NCBI GenBank assembly: GCA_947500525.1
Contig: CANMSH010000006.1
Coordinates: 124,001 to 188,000, forward strand
Direction: 5' to 3'
Source: an uncultured Flavobacteriaceae bacterium
Lineage (GTDB): Bacteria > Bacteroidota > Bacteroidia > Flavobacteriales > Flavobacteriaceae
DNA: 64,000 nt
Within the stretch, counting starts at the first letter, position 1. Every line of letters begins with the position of its first letter. The notes beneath the pieces were generated by a model. The model had not been told where the DNA came from. It saw nothing but the letters and a program-made list of their open reading frames with translations, and did not search any database. The translations under genes were made by a program, and so were the position numbers. Of this stretch, positions 9,359-19,296 are shown one piece after another.

Positions 9359-9386
9359 AAAATCCCGCTTTCGCGGGATTTTTTAT
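9359..9386. terminator. Bidirectional intrinsic terminator
   Basis: The hairpin AATCCCGC/GCGGGATT (9361-9368 and 9373-9380) with a TTTC loop is bordered by A-rich sequence on the left and T-rich sequence on the right. It can stop both the + strand protease gene and the convergent Lrp/AsnC gene. Confidence 0.9.
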
Positions 9387-9847
9387 ATTTTAATCTGTCG
9401 ATCTATTTGTTGATCTAAGGAAATAAAAGTCTCAGTTCTTGCTACTCCTTTTATCAATTGAATCTGTTTGTTTAAAACCTCCATTAAGTGTTCATTATCT
9501 CGACATAAAATTTTTACAAAAATTGCATAATTACCAGTGGTGTAATGACTTTCAATGACCTCATCGATTTCTTTTAGACGTTTCACTGCTTCTTTGTACG
9601 TACTGGCCGCATCTAAAAAAATACCTGCAAACGCCAATGTTTTATAACCAAGAGCTTTCGGATTGATTATAAATTTTGAGCCCTGTAACAATCCAGATTT
9701 TTCTAATTTTCTCAACCTTTGATGGATTGCTGCGCCTGAAATACCTACCTCGCGAGCAATGGCTAAAATGGGAGCTCTCGCATCACTCATTAAATTTTTT
9801 AAAATTATCTTATCAATACCATCTATATGTAACGCTTTTTCTTTCAT
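9383..9847 (-). CDS. Lrp/AsnC-family transcriptional regulator
   Basis: About 154 residues. The N-terminal winged helix-turn-helix (IDKIILKNLMSDARAPI..., with a recognition helix in EVGISGAAIHQRLRKLEKSG) is followed by an RAM/AsnC ligand-binding domain that usually senses amino acids. An in-frame upstream start at 9937 would add a hydrophobic extension unlike the family, so the ATG at 9847 is preferred. No target is evident from the neighbours. Its stop codon lies inside the shared terminator region. Confidence 0.92.
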   Translation of the reverse strand: MKEKALHIDGIDKIILKNLMSDARAPILAIAREVGISGAAIHQRLRKLEKSGLLQGSKFIINPKALGYKTLAFAGIFLDAASTYKEAVKRLKEIDEVIESHYTTGNYAIFVKILCRDNEHLMEVLNKQIQLIKGVARTETFISLDQQIDRQIKI

Positions 9848-9965
9848 CTTTCTATAGTTAATGTTTGTAAGTACATACTTACTACAACCTTTTAAATATA
9901 TAATAAAATTAAAAAAATAAAGGATATGAAAAATCATATCCTTTAAAACTTATTATAAATTGAAA

Positions 9966-11312
9966 TTAATCTTGCGGTTCCATTTCAAAATCTTCCATGA
10001 ACTTTGTAGTATAATTTCCTGCTAGATAATCAGGATGATCCATTAGCTGTCTATGAAAAGGTATTGTGGTTTTTACTCCTTCTATCACGAACTCATCTAA
10101 TGCTCGCTTCATTTTATTGATTGCTTCTTCACGTGTTTGTGCCGTTGTAATTAGCTTTGCAATCATAGAATCATAATTTGGAGGAATCATATAACCTGCG
10201 TACACATGAGTATCCAATCGTACTCCATGACCTCCCGGCGCGTGTAATGTGGTAATTTTACCTGGAGACGGACGGAAATCATTATAAGGATCTTCAGCAT
10301 TGATACGACATTCTATTGAATGTAAATTCGGTGTATAATTCTTTCCAGAAATTGGCACACCTGCCGCAACTAATACTTGTTCACGAATCAAATCAAAATC
10401 TATCACCTGTTCAGTAATAGGGTGTTCTACTTGAATACGCGTATTCATCTCCATAAAATAGAAATTTCTATGCTTATCAACGAGAAACTCAACCGTTCCT
10501 GCACCTTCGTATTTAATATATTCTGCAGCCTTAACAGCAGCTTCTCCCATCTTTTTGCGCAATGTACTTGTCATAAACGGAGAAGGAACTTCCTCAGTTA
10601 ATTTCTGATGACGACGTTGCACTGAACAATCTCTTTCAGATAAATGACAAGCTCTACCTGTTGAATCACCTACCACCTGTATTTCGATATGTCTTGGCTC
10701 TTCAATCAACTTTTCCATGTACATATCATCATTTCCGAAGGCAGCCTTAGATTCTTGTCTTGCTGAGTCCCAAGCATCTTTTAAGTCTTCTGGCTTCCAA
10801 ACTGCACGCATACCTTTACCTCCACCTCCTGCTGTCGCCTTTAGCATGACAGGATAGCCAGTTTCTTTCGCAATTTTTTGACAATCTTTAAAATCTATAA
10901 TAATACCATCACTTCCAGGTACACAGGGCACACCAGCTTCTTTCATAGTTGCTTTTGCCGTAGCTTTATCTCCCATTTTGGAGATCATTTCCGCAGAAGC
11001 GCCAATAAATTTAATATTATGCTCTTCACATATCTTAGAGAATTTAGCGTTCTCTGACAAAAATCCATAACCCGGATGTATAGCATCGGCATTGGTAATC
11101 TCTGCTGCGGCAATAATATTAGAAATTTTTAAGTAGGAATCACTACTAGGAGCGGGGCCAATACACACGGCTTCATCGGCAAACTTTACATGCAAACTTT
11201 CCTCGTCGGCGGTTGAATAGACAGCAACCGTTTTTATACCCATTTCCTTACAAGTTCTTATAACACGTAAAGCAATCTCACCTCTATTGGCAATTAATAT
11301 TTTTTTAAACAT
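9966..11312 (-). CDS. accC: Acetyl-CoA carboxylase, biotin carboxylase subunit
   Basis: The 448-residue biotin carboxylase uses ATP and bicarbonate to carboxylate biotin on AccB in the first committed step of fatty-acid synthesis. The start [17 protein letters not shown] is the family's standard N-terminus. An upstream in-frame ATG at 11342 would add ten residues and is less likely. The ATP-grasp glycine-rich loop ([12 protein letters not shown]) and the catalytic [14 protein letters not shown] segment are intact. It is the last gene of fabH-accB-accC, about 100 bp after accB. Confidence 0.97.
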   Translation of the reverse strand: MFKKILIANRGEIALRVIRTCKEMGIKTVAVYSTADEESLHVKFADEAVCIGPAPSSDSYLKISNIIAAAEITNADAIHPGYGFLSENAKFSKICEEHNIKFIGASAEMISKMGDKATAKATMKEAGVPCVPGSDGIIIDFKDCQKIAKETGYPVMLKATAGGGGKGMRAVWKPEDLKDAWDSARQESKAAFGNDDMYMEKLIEEPRHIEIQVVGDSTGRACHLSERDCSVQRRHQKLTEEVPSPFMTSTLRKKMGEAAVKAAEYIKYEGAGTVEFLVDKHRNFYFMEMNTRIQVEHPITEQVIDFDLIREQVLVAAGVPISGKNYTPNLHSIECRINAEDPYNDFRPSPGKITTLHAPGGHGVRLDTHVYAGYMIPPNYDSMIAKLITTAQTREEAINKMKRALDEFVIEGVKTTIPFHRQLMDHPDYLAGNYTTKFMEDFEMEPQD

Positions 11313-11413
11313 AACTTTATGAATTAAGTTTTCACAAAACATTTAATGTATATACATAACTCTTACTATTCATTGTAAGATTTGCATATATCTAAAATGC
11401 GGGGTTAAAATTG

Positions 11414-11896
11414 TTATGATGGATCAACTAAAAATAACGGTTGATCAAATTCTACTGGGGAAGCATCGTCAACTAAAATTTTAACAATCTTACCAGCAAC
11501 TTCTGATTCGATTTCATTAAATAATTTCATAGCTTCAATAATACATACCGTATCTCCAACATTTATAGTACTACCCACCTCTACAAACAATGGTTTGTCT
11601 GGTGAAGGTTTTCTATACATTGTACCAATTATTGGAGATTTGATCATGACATATTTAGAATCGTCATCTGCCGCTGGGGCTGGAGTTGCAGGAGTTTCAG
11701 TTGCTGCCGCTGGAGCAGCTGGAGCTTGTGCTACAGGTACCTGAGCGATTGGTGCTTGATGTACAATAGTAGTTTCCGTTTTATCTGACGATCCTGTTTT
11801 AATGGTAACTTTAACGTCTTCCATTTCTAATTTAACTTCGCTCGCACCTGATTTTGCAACGAATTTTATTAGATTCTGAATATCTTTTAAATCCAT
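11414..11896 (-). CDS. accB: Acetyl-CoA carboxylase biotin carboxyl carrier protein
   Basis: A 160-residue BCCP. The N-terminal region is followed by an alanine/proline-rich flexible linker (about 48-76) and a C-terminal biotinyl domain with the biotinylation motif EAMKLFNEIE, where the modified lysine is residue 124. It carries carboxybiotin between AccC and the carboxyltransferase. It lies between fabH (24 bp upstream) and accC. Confidence 0.97.
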   Translation of the reverse strand: MDLKDIQNLIKFVAKSGASEVKLEMEDVKVTIKTGSSDKTETTIVHQAPIAQVPVAQAPAAPAAATETPATPAPAADDDSKYVMIKSPIIGTMYRKPSPDKPLFVEVGSTINVGDTVCIIEAMKLFNEIESEVAGKIVKILVDDASPVEFDQPLFLVDPS

Positions 11897-11920
11897 ATTT
11901 TTTTAAGTTTAGTTAGTTCT

Positions 11921-12919
11921 TTAGCTATTATACGCCCATTTCAAATAGATAGCTCCCCAAGAGAAACCACCTCCAAATGCGGCAAAAATTATATTGTCTC
12001 CTTTTTTGAGTTTCGATTCATAATCTGCCAACAATAAAGGTAACGTAGCAGATGTGGTATTACCATATCTGTGTATATTCATTAATACTTTAGATTCAGA
12101 AAGTCCTATTCTTTCTGCCGTAGCATCAATAATTCTCTTATTCGCTTGATGTGCTGCGAGCCATGCAACATCATCTATATTCAAATTATTCCTTTTCAAT
12201 ATTTTCTCACTGACATCAGCCATATTAAAAACAGCATTCTTGAAGACCGTTCTACCTTCTTGATGTACAAAACATTCTGGTCCTCCAAATACTTCTCCTT
12301 TTTCAAAAGGATTTGCCGAACCTCCTTTTTGAACTTGTAAAAATTCTCTTCCTTCTCCATTCGTTCTTAAATATTCATCTTGAACACCTAAACCATCATT
12401 GGAAGGTTCAAATAATACAGCTCCAGCTCCATCACCAAAAATGATACATGTAGCGCGGTTACTGTAATCTATCATAGAAGAATTCTTATCGGCACCTATG
12501 AGTAACACTTTTTTATACTTCCCAGATTCAATAAAACTTGATACAACCGACATTCCAAAAAGAAAACTAGAACAAGCAGCATCCATATCAAATGAAAAAG
12601 CTTCTGTCGCTCCTATTTGAGAGGCTACAAAAGCTGCAGTTGAAGCTGCTTGCATATCTGGTGTAGCCGTAGCCACGACTACAAGTTCAATTTCTTTTGG
12701 ATCTAAATTCGTTTTTTCTATTAAATCTTTTGCCGCATTAATCGCCATGAACGAAGTTCCCTTTCCCTCTCCTTTTAATATCCTTCTTTCTTTTATACCT
12801 GTTCTTGAGGTTATCCATTCATCATTTGTCTCAACTAAAGTTTCCAATATTTCGTTCGATAAAACGTATTCTGGAAGATATTTTCCTACGGCCGTTATTG
12901 CTGCAGTGATTTTACTCAT
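11921..12919 (-). CDS. fabH: 3-oxoacyl-ACP synthase III
   Basis: A 332-residue KAS III, which condenses acetyl-CoA with malonyl-ACP to start fatty-acid chains. The family motif TNDEWITSRTGIKERR (31-46), the active-site cysteine at residue 116 (DAACSSF), and the later histidine (AAHQANKRI) and asparagine (RYGNTTSAT) of the triad are all present. It heads the fabH-accB-accC unit. The usual upstream neighbours rpmF and the DUF177 gene are not here; tRNA-Leu lies upstream instead. Confidence 0.97.
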   Translation of the reverse strand: MSKITAAITAVGKYLPEYVLSNEILETLVETNDEWITSRTGIKERRILKGEGKGTSFMAINAAKDLIEKTNLDPKEIELVVVATATPDMQAASTAAFVASQIGATEAFSFDMDAACSSFLFGMSVVSSFIESGKYKKVLLIGADKNSSMIDYSNRATCIIFGDGAGAVLFEPSNDGLGVQDEYLRTNGEGREFLQVQKGGSANPFEKGEVFGGPECFVHQEGRTVFKNAVFNMADVSEKILKRNNLNIDDVAWLAAHQANKRIIDATAERIGLSESKVLMNIHRYGNTTSATLPLLLADYESKLKKGDNIIFAAFGGGFSWGAIYLKWAYNS

Positions 12920-13113
12920 AATGATATCTTAATTAATAGATAATTTCTTACTAAAAGTGGCACCAAAGTAATGAAATTTATTTTGGTTTATACCTAAAAA
13001 AATATTGTTTTTTGCTCATTTTCACTCTAAAACACAAAAAAAAAAAGCTAAAAAAAATCACTTTTTAGTGTTTTTCGACTTTTTTTGAAAAATAGTCAAT
13101 ACCTATTTTTTCA

Positions 13114-13146
13114 ATTAAAAAAGCTCTTCAAAAATCGAAGAGCTTT
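13114..13146 (-). terminator. Intrinsic terminator after tRNA-Leu
   Basis: An inverted repeat AAAGCTCTTC/GAAGAGCTTT (about 13120-13129 and 13137-13146), with a loop of about 7 bases. On the minus strand it runs into a T-stretch, directly 3' of tRNA-Leu. The rest of 12920-13147 is AT-rich and shows no gene. Confidence 0.85.
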
Positions 13147-13147
13147 G

Positions 13148-13229
13148 TGCGGCTGAAGGGAGTCGAACCCCCACACCTTGCGGCACTAGATCCTAAGTCT
13201 AGCGTGTCTACCAATTCCACCACAGCCGC
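13148..13229 (-). tRNA. tRNA-Leu(TAG)
   Basis: The minus strand folds into a class II tRNA. It has a GCGGCTG acceptor stem pairing with CAGCCGC, a D-arm GTGGTGGAATTGGTAGAC, an anticodon stem CTAGA/TCTAG around CTTAGGA (anticodon TAG), an extended variable arm, and a T-arm GGGGGTTCGACTCCC-like. The discriminator base is A, as expected for leucine. Confidence 0.95.
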
Positions 13230-13348
13230 AATTCGCATGTGCTGAATTTATTTCAGTAAATGTGGGTGCAAATATAATCAAACTTACTAAATAGCAAAGC
13301 TGTTCAGTTATATTTTTAGTATTTTTGATTTATCCCAATTTCTCATAC

Positions 13349-14746
13349 ATGAATGACATTAAAATTTACATAGAAAAACATAAAGATCGATTTATTGAAG
13401 AGCTCATTGAACTCTTAAAAATACCTTCTATAAGTGCTGATTCAGCGTTTAGCGAAGCTGTCATCAGTACATCCAAATTAATAAAAATAAGTCTTGAAAA
13501 AGCAGGATGTGATTATGTTGAAATATGTGAAACTCCTGGTTATCCTATTGTTTATGGTGAAAAAGTTATTGATCCTAATTTACCTACAGTGTTGGTATAT
13601 GGTCATTATGATGTACAACCTCCAGATCCTTTAGAATTATGGGATTCTCCTCCTTTCGAGCCCATTATAAAAAATACAAAAACACATCCCGAAGGTGCTA
13701 TTTTTGCAAGAGGTGCTTGCGATGACAAAGGCCAATTGTATATGCATGTCAAAGCGCTAGAATACATGACTTCTACAAACCAACTACCTTGCAATGTTAA
13801 ATTCATGATTGAAGGTGAAGAAGAAGTAGGTTCAGAAAGTCTTGCTTGGTTCGTAAAAAAGCACCAAGAAAAATTAGCCAATGATGTAATTTTGATTTCT
13901 GACACCGGCATGATAGCCAATGATATCCCCTCAATTACCACAGGCCTGCGAGGTTTAAGCTACGTGGAAGTTGAAGTAACTGGTCCGAATCGTGATTTGC
14001 ATTCTGGATTATATGGAGGAGCTGTGGCTAATCCGATAAATGTCTTAACCAAAATGATCGCTTCCTTGCATGACGAAAACAATCATATAACTATCCCAGG
14101 GTTTTATGATCGTGTTGAAAACTTATCCACAGCCGAACGCGCTGAAATGGCAGAGGCCCCGTTTTCTTTGGAAGACTATAAAAAGGCACTAGATATTGAC
14201 GCTGTGTATGGAGAAAAAGGATATACCACAAATGAACGAAACTCAATTCGTCCAACACTAGACGTTAATGGTATTTGGGGTGGATATACAGGTGAAGGAG
14301 CAAAAACTGTGATTGCTAGTCAAGCATTTGCTAAAATATCTATGCGCTTGGTTCCAAATCAAGATTGGGAAGAAATAACGAATTTATTCAAATCTCATTT
14401 TGAAAAAATAGCCCCAAAGGGAGTTATCGTGAAAGTAACACCTCATCATGGCGGTCAAGGTTATGTAACACCAATTGATAGTATTGGATACCGTGCTGCA
14501 GCGAAAGCATACGAAGATACTTTTGGTAAAAAACCTATTCCGCAACGAAGTGGTGGAAGTATTCCTATTGTTTCTTTATTTGAAAAAGAGTTAAAAAGTA
14601 AAACTATTTTGATGGGGTTTGGATTAGACAGTGATGCCATTCACTCGCCCAATGAACATTTTGGAATTTTCAATTATCTGAAAGGGATAGAAACCATTCC
14701 GCTCTTCTATAATCATTTTACACAAATGAAGTTAACCGAACTATAA
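13349..14746 (+). CDS. M20-family dipeptidase
   Basis: A 465-residue M20 metallopeptidase (ArgE/DapE/CPG2 type, dipeptidase branch) without a signal peptide. The metal-binding signatures are visible: VYGHYDVQPPDP with the first histidine and aspartate, GACDDKGQ, and the catalytic glutamates in EGEEEVGSESL. The DLHSGLYGG segment is typical of the dipeptidase branch. A TTG 24 bases upstream is in frame, but the ATG at 13349 fits the family start. The gene stands alone; a TATTTTTG element at 13320-13327 matches the Bacteroidota -7 box but has no clear -33 partner. Confidence 0.92.
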   Translation: MNDIKIYIEKHKDRFIEELIELLKIPSISADSAFSEAVISTSKLIKISLEKAGCDYVEICETPGYPIVYGEKVIDPNLPTVLVYGHYDVQPPDPLELWDSPPFEPIIKNTKTHPEGAIFARGACDDKGQLYMHVKALEYMTSTNQLPCNVKFMIEGEEEVGSESLAWFVKKHQEKLANDVILISDTGMIANDIPSITTGLRGLSYVEVEVTGPNRDLHSGLYGGAVANPINVLTKMIASLHDENNHITIPGFYDRVENLSTAERAEMAEAPFSLEDYKKALDIDAVYGEKGYTTNERNSIRPTLDVNGIWGGYTGEGAKTVIASQAFAKISMRLVPNQDWEEITNLFKSHFEKIAPKGVIVKVTPHHGGQGYVTPIDSIGYRAAAKAYEDTFGKKPIPQRSGGSIPIVSLFEKELKSKTILMGFGLDSDAIHSPNEHFGIFNYLKGIETIPLFYNHFTQMKLTEL

Positions 14747-14902
14747 ATTCTGCATACGACTTAAATATCCATAATCGCTGTTTGTCTTTCTTTGCGAAGG
14801 GACAACCTTATCTTTATTTGAGCCAACTGAATGATTGGTTTCTTTTTTTGAAGATAGGGTATTAATTAGGGTATTAATTTTTTGTTTAATTAGTTTAGTC
14901 AT
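14741..14902 (-). CDS. Possible 53-residue small basic protein
   Basis: A short open frame begins MTKLIKQKINTLINTLSSKK and ends SDYGYLSRMQNL. It fills most of the 230-bp space between two genes and overlaps the last 6 bases of the M20 gene. It is rich in lysine, serine and asparagine, with a possible amphipathic N-terminal helix. There is no recognisable domain or strong ribosome-binding site, so it could be chance. Conservation in related genomes would decide. Confidence 0.3.
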   Translation of the reverse strand: MTKLIKQKINTLINTLSSKKETNHSVGSNKDKVVPSQRKTNSDYGYLSRMQNL

Positions 14903-14977
14903 TTGTTACTCTATTAGGGATGCTTTATAAAAACAACTTCAACGTAAAAACTCCTAACTTATTTTCAAAAAAATCAA

Positions 14978-15835
14978 TTAATCTTTTTTCCTCTTTAGAT
15001 AATTATGGTCGTACAACCAGTCTTCGAGACGTTTTGGCCAACCACTTATTGTTTTTAATTTTGTACGATATCCCATATTAAAAGCGTGTCCCCCCTTCGC
15101 ATAAATATGTGCTTCTACTGATTGACCCATCTTTCGATATCCCTTCAAAATTTGTACGATAGACTCTGAACAGCATTCATCATCATTTGCGGTAACCAAA
15201 AAAGCTGGCGGTAATTTTGAAGGAAATTTTTCAGGAATACCTAAGGGGCCTGGATATACCAATATTTGAAAATCAGGTACAGCACTAAGATCATCTATGG
15301 CGTCACTACCTTTCATCTTTTGCTTATCGTCATTATAAGTTACCATAGATACCACTTCTCCTCCTGCCGAAAATCCAAGCATACCAATTTTTGTTGTATC
15401 AATATTCCATTTGTTCGCATTAAATCTTACCATTCTCATCGCCCTTAAACCATCTTCTTTGGCATGTTCTTCAATGGTATATTTTGATCCTTCTTCTCGA
15501 GCTAAGCGATATTTTAATACAAAAGCGGTAATACCTAATTTATTTAAAAATAGTGCAGCTCTCTTTCCTTCTGAATTATAGACCAAGGCCCTATGACCTC
15601 CTCCAGGACAAATAATTACCGCAGTGCCATTAGAGAGTTCTTTCGATGGAGCATACATTGTTATTGAAGGGTTATGGATGTTTTTCACCCACCAATCTTT
15701 TGCTCTTTCTTTTTCATCTTTTAAATTTTCGAAGCCCGGCGCACCGTTTTTCCAAAGTGGAATTTCTTTCGGAGTTATTTGGCTAAAAAGAGCTATTGGA
15801 ATTACAACTAACGCTATATTTAAAAGAGTTTTCAT
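14978..15835 (-). CDS. Secreted alpha/beta-hydrolase (acetyl-xylan esterase-like)
   Basis: About 285 residues, with a signal peptide starting MKTLLNIALVVIPIALFSQ, so it is exported. The alpha/beta-hydrolase features are clear: an oxyanion-hole motif CPGGGHRAL, the nucleophile elbow GFSAGGE, a late aspartate in VTANDDECC, and the catalytic histidine in GGHAFNMGYR. This arrangement matches the BD-FAE/COG0657 esterases that deacetylate xylan or related glycans. A longer ORF starts at 15856, but the later ATG gives a cleaner signal peptide. The gene stands alone, so its substrate cannot be deduced from neighbours. Confidence 0.88.
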   Translation of the reverse strand: MKTLLNIALVVIPIALFSQITPKEIPLWKNGAPGFENLKDEKERAKDWWVKNIHNPSITMYAPSKELSNGTAVIICPGGGHRALVYNSEGKRAALFLNKLGITAFVLKYRLAREEGSKYTIEEHAKEDGLRAMRMVRFNANKWNIDTTKIGMLGFSAGGEVVSMVTYNDDKQKMKGSDAIDDLSAVPDFQILVYPGPLGIPEKFPSKLPPAFLVTANDDECCSESIVQILKGYRKMGQSVEAHIYAKGGHAFNMGYRTKLKTISGWPKRLEDWLYDHNYLKRKKD

Positions 15836-15970
15836 AGAGTACATATATTTTCTCAAATATAATATTTTAAATATTTTTTAAGGTTTACTGTAACTTTAAC
15901 AGTTAATTCACACTTATATAGCAACATATGCCCCCTATTGTGCGTTTTAATTATTTAAATTCTCTCTACA

Positions 15971-17071
15971 ATGCTTAAAAACTTCTTTTGGATGTGCTCT
16001 GGTGCTGATCCTGATTTACTTAATGAAAGTCCAAAATCTGAACAAATAAAGTATGCTGGTATAGGTGGTACTGTTTTTTTTACAGCTGTCATGGCTTTTA
16101 TATCTGGTTCATACGCATTATACACTGTGTTCGATTCAGCATATACAGCTATTGCTTTTGGTCTAATTTGGGGGCTACTTATTTTTAACTTAGATCGGTT
16201 TATCGTTTCCACCATAAAAAAACAAGACAATGTTTGGAAAGAGTTACTACAGGCATCTCCTAGAATTATTTTAGCAATCATAATTGCCATCGTAATTTCT
16301 AAGCCCTTAGAAATGAAGATTTTTGAAAAGGAAATCAATCAGGTATTACTAGAGCAAAAGAATGAATTGACTCTACAAAATCAAAATCAAATTGCAGAAC
16401 AATTCTCTCCAGAAATCAGCAGAATATCGACTGAGATTCAGGATATAAAAGATGCCGTAAATGCCAAAGAAAAAGAGACAAACGAACTATACAATACTTA
16501 TATCGCCGAAGCCGAAGGAACTGCGGGTACCATGAAATTAGGGAAAGGTCCGGTATATAAAGAAAAAAGAGAGAAACATGATGCTCTCTTATTAGAACTA
16601 CAAGAGTTAAAAGAAAATAGTAAACTGAAGATATCAGAAAAAGAAGCCGCCATTACTACTTTAAGAAGTAAACAAGATAACCAAGTAACTTCGAGCCAAC
16701 CAATTATTGATGGATTCGATGGACTGATGGCTCGAATCAATGCGTTAGGAGAACTAGCATGGTTTCCTTCTTTCTTCATTTTATTATTATTCCTAGCAAT
16801 AGAAACGGCTCCAGTTTTAGCAAAAGTAATGGCTCCTAAAGGGGCTTATGATTTAAAATTTGACGAACAAGAAGATGCATTGGCCACTTGGGTTGCTCAA
16901 CAAAAAAATCAGAGAGCTGCAATGCTGAACACGGATACTACGTTAAATGAAAAAGTGTATTATGACGTTTCTGAAGATGCGGAGATTTATGATTATAAAA
17001 AACAAAAAGCAAAGGACCTATTGAAATTACAATCTGATAAATTTTTTAAGAAACAGAGTGATTTGATTTAG
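15971..17071 (+). CDS. DUF4407 membrane protein
   Basis: A 366-residue protein matching DUF4407. The N-terminal motif (FFWMCSGADPDLL) is followed by three membrane segments at about 31-53, 58-74 and 96-111. A long charged coiled-coil stretch (about 120-245) comes next, then a fourth membrane segment (about 262-284, ending in IETAPVLAK) and a basic cytoplasmic tail. The molecular function of this family is unknown. It is monocistronic and convergent with the adenine deaminase gene 38 bp away. Confidence 0.88.
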   Translation: MLKNFFWMCSGADPDLLNESPKSEQIKYAGIGGTVFFTAVMAFISGSYALYTVFDSAYTAIAFGLIWGLLIFNLDRFIVSTIKKQDNVWKELLQASPRIILAIIIAIVISKPLEMKIFEKEINQVLLEQKNELTLQNQNQIAEQFSPEISRISTEIQDIKDAVNAKEKETNELYNTYIAEAEGTAGTMKLGKGPVYKEKREKHDALLLELQELKENSKLKISEKEAAITTLRSKQDNQVTSSQPIIDGFDGLMARINALGELAWFPSFFILLLFLAIETAPVLAKVMAPKGAYDLKFDEQEDALATWVAQQKNQRAAMLNTDTTLNEKVYYDVSEDAEIYDYKKQKAKDLLKLQSDKFFKKQSDLI

Positions 17072-17109
17072 AATCTGATTTCCCAATTGATTTTCAGAGA
17101 TTCATAATT

Positions 17110-18732
17110 TTATTTCACCTCTAGAGAGGTAAATCTAAATTGCTTACCGTCAAAGAGACCTTTATCACTAAGTTTTAATGAAGGTATTACAAGTAATGCC
17201 ATGAAAGACAATGTCATATAAGGTGATCTCAAAGTACTTCCCATCTTCTTGGCTAATACATCCAATTCAGCATAAGTACGGCCCACTTCTTCTCCTGATC
17301 GATCACTCATAATGCCTGCAACTGGCAAAGAAAGAGCTTTTTCTAGAGTATTTGTAACAGCACAAACACCACCTTTATTTTGAATCAATAAATTTACTGC
17401 TCGGCAGATGGCTTCATCTGAAACACCCACAGCAATAATATTATGAGAATCATGTCCAACAGAACTGGCTATTGCACCTTGTTTGAGTCCAAAATTCTTA
17501 ATAAATGCAATAGCGGGTTTCGAATTATTATACCTATTAACTACAGTTATTTTTAAAATATCATGTTTAGGGTTTGAGATTAAATTTCCTTCTTGAATTA
17601 AGCTTTCTACTTCTATTTCATTTGTTATAAGTTCTCCGTCTAAAGCCTCAATAACTTTTATTTTTTCGGAAGCAGAATAAAATTCAAAGTCTGATATTTT
17701 TTTAAAATCAGTATTGAAATTATTTAACACCTCAAAATCTACATTTTCTATATATGAAACTCCCTCTTTGGCTACTAGTTCACCATCTATATAAGTTTCT
17801 AAAACTCTAAAGTTCGTTAAATCTTCAACGATAATAAAATCAGCTGGATCTCCAGGGTTAAGCAAACCCACGTTTAAATCATAATGTTTCACTGGGTTTA
17901 TACAGGCGACCTGTAAAACTTTGAATACATCTATATTTTTGGCAACCGCCCTTGCACACAACTCATTTATATGGCCCAATAATAAGTCATCTGGATGTTT
18001 ATCATCAGAACAAAACATTATTGACTCAAAATTTTCAGGAAGTAACGCTACTAAAGCTTCAAAATTTTTTGCCGCACTACCTTCTCTAATTATTATTTTC
18101 ATTCCTTTATGAAGTTTCTCTAAAGCTTCATCATAGGTAAAACATTCGTGATCTGTCGAAATTCCAGCTGCAATATATCTTGAGACATCATCACCTCTTA
18201 ATCCTGGGGCGTGTCCGTCTATGGGTTTATTATACTTTTTCGCAGTCGCAATTTTTTTCATGACCTCATCATCCTGAAAAAGAACTCCAGGATAGTTCAT
18301 CATTTCGGCTAAATATTTGATATCTGGATTTTGGAGCATGCTCTCAATATCGTTTGAATCTATAGAAGCTCCAGCACTTTCAAAAGAGGTAGCGGGCACA
18401 CAAGAGGGCGCGCCAAAATTAAATTTAAGCGGTACTTTTTTACCATTTTCTATCATGAAATTTACACCCGATACACCTAATACATTTGCAATTTCATGCG
18501 GGTCTGAAACAGTGCTTACTGTGCCCTGTACAACAGCTAGTTTGGCAAATTCAGATGGCACTAACATAGAGCTTTCTATATGAATATGAGCATCAACAAA
18601 TCCAGGTAAAATGAAGGTTTCAACGGAGTGGTTTTTCGGGGTAATTGAAACAATCTTTCCGTTCTCAACTAAGACTTCCCCTTTAAAGATATTTCTATTT
18701 AAAATATCTACAATATTTCCTTGTATAATCAT
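17110..18732 (-). CDS. ade: Adenine deaminase
   Basis: A 540-residue amidohydrolase that converts adenine to hypoxanthine and ammonia in purine salvage. The metal-binding motif [18 protein letters not shown] near the N-terminus, the segment [17 protein letters not shown] and the C-terminal DSHNIIAVG match the Ade family, as does the full-length size. It lies downstream (on the minus strand) of the two small paralogues and a terminator, and seems to be a single-gene unit. Confidence 0.95.
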   Translation of the reverse strand: MIIQGNIVDILNRNIFKGEVLVENGKIVSITPKNHSVETFILPGFVDAHIHIESSMLVPSEFAKLAVVQGTVSTVSDPHEIANVLGVSGVNFMIENGKKVPLKFNFGAPSCVPATSFESAGASIDSNDIESMLQNPDIKYLAEMMNYPGVLFQDDEVMKKIATAKKYNKPIDGHAPGLRGDDVSRYIAAGISTDHECFTYDEALEKLHKGMKIIIREGSAAKNFEALVALLPENFESIMFCSDDKHPDDLLLGHINELCARAVAKNIDVFKVLQVACINPVKHYDLNVGLLNPGDPADFIIVEDLTNFRVLETYIDGELVAKEGVSYIENVDFEVLNNFNTDFKKISDFEFYSASEKIKVIEALDGELITNEIEVESLIQEGNLISNPKHDILKITVVNRYNNSKPAIAFIKNFGLKQGAIASSVGHDSHNIIAVGVSDEAICRAVNLLIQNKGGVCAVTNTLEKALSLPVAGIMSDRSGEEVGRTYAELDVLAKKMGSTLRSPYMTLSFMALLVIPSLKLSDKGLFDGKQFRFTSLEVK

Positions 18733-18789
18733 TCGTTCGATTTACTAAACGAATCTACAAAGAATAAAACGTAATCGTTAAAAAATAAA

Positions 18790-18828
18790 TTGAAAAGAAA
18801 AAGACTATCTATATTCTAAGATAGTTTA
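18790..18828 (-). terminator. Intrinsic terminator overlapping a stop codon
   Basis: On the minus strand, AAACTATCT (18819-18827) pairs with AGATAGT (18804-18810), followed by a T-rich stretch. The stem-loop includes the stop codon of the 105-residue gene. Confidence 0.65.
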
Positions 18829-19133
18829 AAAAGGGATAAAAAGAATCCCTGCAAAGATGCTGGTATCAACTCTATGGTTTCTTTTTCCTTAGATCCGATA
18901 TCTTGAAGAAGGTTCGTTGCAAACTTATAATCAACTTTTCTAAATCGATCTGCTCGGTAAGCATTATATCCACTACTTGGGGATTTCGTTTCTTTCAAAA
19001 TGAGGCCTCCATCGAAAGGATTGAAACCTTCAATAGTATACATTTCTCCTTTTTTTAACCCACCTAACCTGTACCATCTCCTTCTTGCGTTAGTACAAAC
19101 TACGACTTCTCCTATTTCAAAAGTAGTATCCAT
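18816..19133 (-). CDS. Small SH3-like protein, tandem paralogue A
   Basis: A 105-residue protein of unknown function. Its first ~75 residues closely match the gene upstream (shared blocks include GLKKGE.YTI.GFNP and GGLILKE.KSP.SGYNAYR), while the tails differ. The pattern FEIGEVVVCTNARRRWYRLGGLKKG looks like a KOW/SH3-like beta-barrel, as often seen in small nucleic-acid-associated proteins. No partner gene is visible. The two copies are separated by about 160 bp, so each may have its own promoter. Confidence 0.75.
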   Translation of the reverse strand: MDTTFEIGEVVVCTNARRRWYRLGGLKKGEMYTIEGFNPFDGGLILKETKSPSSGYNAYRADRFRKVDYKFATNLLQDIGSKEKETIELIPASLQGFFLSLFKLS

Positions 19134-19296
19134 ATTTTTTCGTTATTATAAGTTAAGGGGGCCTATTATACTTTAAACATACAAATAGAATCTAAAGGAA
19201 ATCTAAAGATTTGATGCTTCTATTAATTTTAGAGTAAATAAAAAAGAAAAGACTTAATTTGACTGTAGTTAAAACAACGCTTCTCTAAGACAGATA

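Noticed and set aside
13028-13062. A-rich and T-rich runs near the tRNA-Leu gene as an origin-like element
   Set aside because: No DnaA boxes, dnaA or replication genes; ordinary AT-rich intergenic DNA.
13606-13941. A 111-residue open frame on -
   Set aside because: It is the antisense shadow of the M20 peptidase gene, whose catalytic motifs are intact.
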